From: Rhodospirillaceae bacterium
GTDB lineage: Bacteria > Pseudomonadota > Alphaproteobacteria > Bin65
Direction of reading: 5' to 3'
Assembly: GCA_009840595.1 (NCBI GenBank)
Contig: VXNK01000104.1
Coordinates: 1 to 46,616, forward strand
DNA: 46,616 nucleotides
Shown: positions 44,348-46,616 of the stretch, piece by piece
How the letters are laid out: each line of letters begins with the position of its first letter
Position numbering within the stretch: position 1 is the first letter of the stretch
Program-made: the position numbers and the translations under genes
Notes under the pieces: generated by a model
The model's database searches: none
The model's input: the letters and a program-made list of their open reading frames with translations, nothing else
Told to the model about the DNA's origin: nothing

Positions 44348-44752
44348 TCAGCCGGCGGCGGCCAGCATGGCCTCGCGCGTCGCGATGCGCGCCTCGACGG
44401 CGCTCCTTTCCTCGGGCGACTTCGCATCCGCGGCGTCCTCCCGCAGGTTCTTGAGTTCGGATTCGATGGCGTTGCGGTCGATATCGTCGACCCGGACCGC
44501 CTCCTCGGCCAGCACCGTACAGCGCTCGCCGGTGACCTCGCAGAATCCGCCGGCCACGAAGATGCGGTCGGTCACGGCATTGCCGTTCCAGACCTGGATG
44601 ACGCCGGTGCGCACCGCCGAAATCAGCAGCGAATGGCGCGGCAGGACGCCGAAATCGCCCTCGGCGCCGGGCACGACAACCATATCGACGGCTTCGGACG
44701 ACAGCAGCCGCTCCGGCGACACCAGCTCGAATTCGACCTTTTCGTCAGCCAT
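44348..44752 (-). CDS. atpC: ATP synthase F1 epsilon subunit
   Basis: The 134-residue subunit has KVEFELVSPERLLSSEAVDM, the beta-sandwich signature PGAEGDFGVLPRHSLLIS, then GFCEVTGERCTVLAEEA and a C-terminal two-helix hairpin. It forms the central stalk with gamma and brakes ATP hydrolysis. It follows atpD by 60 bases, the standard order, and the operon ends here. Confidence 0.96.
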   Translation of the reverse strand: MADEKVEFELVSPERLLSSEAVDMVVVPGAEGDFGVLPRHSLLISAVRTGVIQVWNGNAVTDRIFVAGGFCEVTGERCTVLAEEAVRVDDIDRNAIESELKNLREDAADAKSPEERSAVEARIATREAMLAAAG

Positions 44753-44812
44753 CGTCCAATCCGTTTTTCATCCGTTTCCGGCCCGCTGCACTTCCGGGAC
44801 GCGTCCGGCCGG

Positions 44813-46550
<1,738 letters not shown>

Positions 46551-46616
46551 CCACTATGAGGACCGCGGGGGGGAGGGGATTTTGGGGGGGGGGGGGGGTC
46601 ACAGGGTGCTTACCGA
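46551..46616. other. Low-complexity, probably erroneous window end
   Basis: The last ~65 bases contain G runs of 7 and 15, an odd ATTTT, and no continuation of atpG in any frame. The change is abrupt within a strongly conserved gene. An assembly or read-end artefact is the simplest explanation. Confidence 0.7.

Noticed and set aside
46584..46598. G-quadruplex in the 15-G run
   Set aside because: The run coincides with loss of the atpG reading frame at the window edge and is more likely an artefact.

Overview
The window is a GC-rich stretch of bacterial chromosome, densely packed on both strands. Gene content points to an alphaproteobacterium, probably near the Rhodospirillales. It has a TrcR/DUF1013 regulator, a DUF1192 protein, a COQ9-family ubiquinone protein, plant-type glutamate-cysteine ligase, a long ProW, DUF465/YdcH proteins and an alphaproteobacterial-style atpGDC block. 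I see no phage, complete insertion sequence, integron, rRNA or CRISPR array. The last ~65 bases (15-G run, low complexity) look like a failing contig end.

Layout. 1-5.6 kb: a partial unknown gene, a YbjN-like secreted protein, UbiD-family decarboxylase, threonine dehydratase, RsmE and GshA. 5.9-8.8 kb: an AhpD-like gene read across an in-frame UGA, divergent from a MATE exporter. 8.8-10.6 kb: a two-gene kynurenine operon. 10.7-16.6 kb: a beta-oxidation operon (TetR, thiolase, FadN-like, acyl-CoA dehydrogenase) behind a PsrA-like operator. 16.8-19.2 kb: MetE-like protein, ribosomal protein S21, COQ9. 19.2-24.8 kb: a UGSC-type gene read across an in-frame UGA, downstream of a glycine-betaine-type proXVW transporter. 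25-28.4 kb: purEK, small coiled-coil proteins and a broken vapBC locus. 28.4-29.5 kb: a 1.1-kb repeat-rich gap. 29.5-34.9 kb: three acyl-CoA ligases. 34.9-38.3 kb: a DUF433/DUF5615 toxin-antitoxin pair whose toxin seems disabled, TrcR, DUF1192, OxyR-like regulator and tRNA-Ile2(CAU). 38.6-43.3 kb: gpmI-envC-ctpA-rppH. 43.4 kb to the end: ferritin-like protein and atpC, atpD, atpG.

The most important result is two apparent selenoprotein genes that ordinary gene calling would cut in two. In the AhpD-like gene (5892-7067, minus) the UGA sits exactly at the second cysteine of the family's CxxC...H catalytic motif. In the UGSC-type gene (19216-20928, minus) the UGA begins a U-G-A-C-T motif resembling selenoprotein B of glycine/betaine reductases. 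Each UGA is followed at a suitable distance by a hairpin that fits the bacterial SECIS pattern. The UGSC gene lies just downstream of a betaine-type ABC transporter on the same strand, suggesting a link to betaine-like amines. No Sec machinery (selA, selB, selC, selD) lies in the window, so the organism's ability to insert Sec must be checked elsewhere in the genome.

Other systems are mostly central metabolism. Fatty-acid oxidation, acyl-CoA activation, tryptophan catabolism and compatible-solute uptake suggest a heterotroph living on lipids, amino acids and osmolytes. GshA, an OxyR with both redox cysteines, a ferritin-like protein and the two putative selenoproteins suggest marked attention to thiol and peroxide chemistry.
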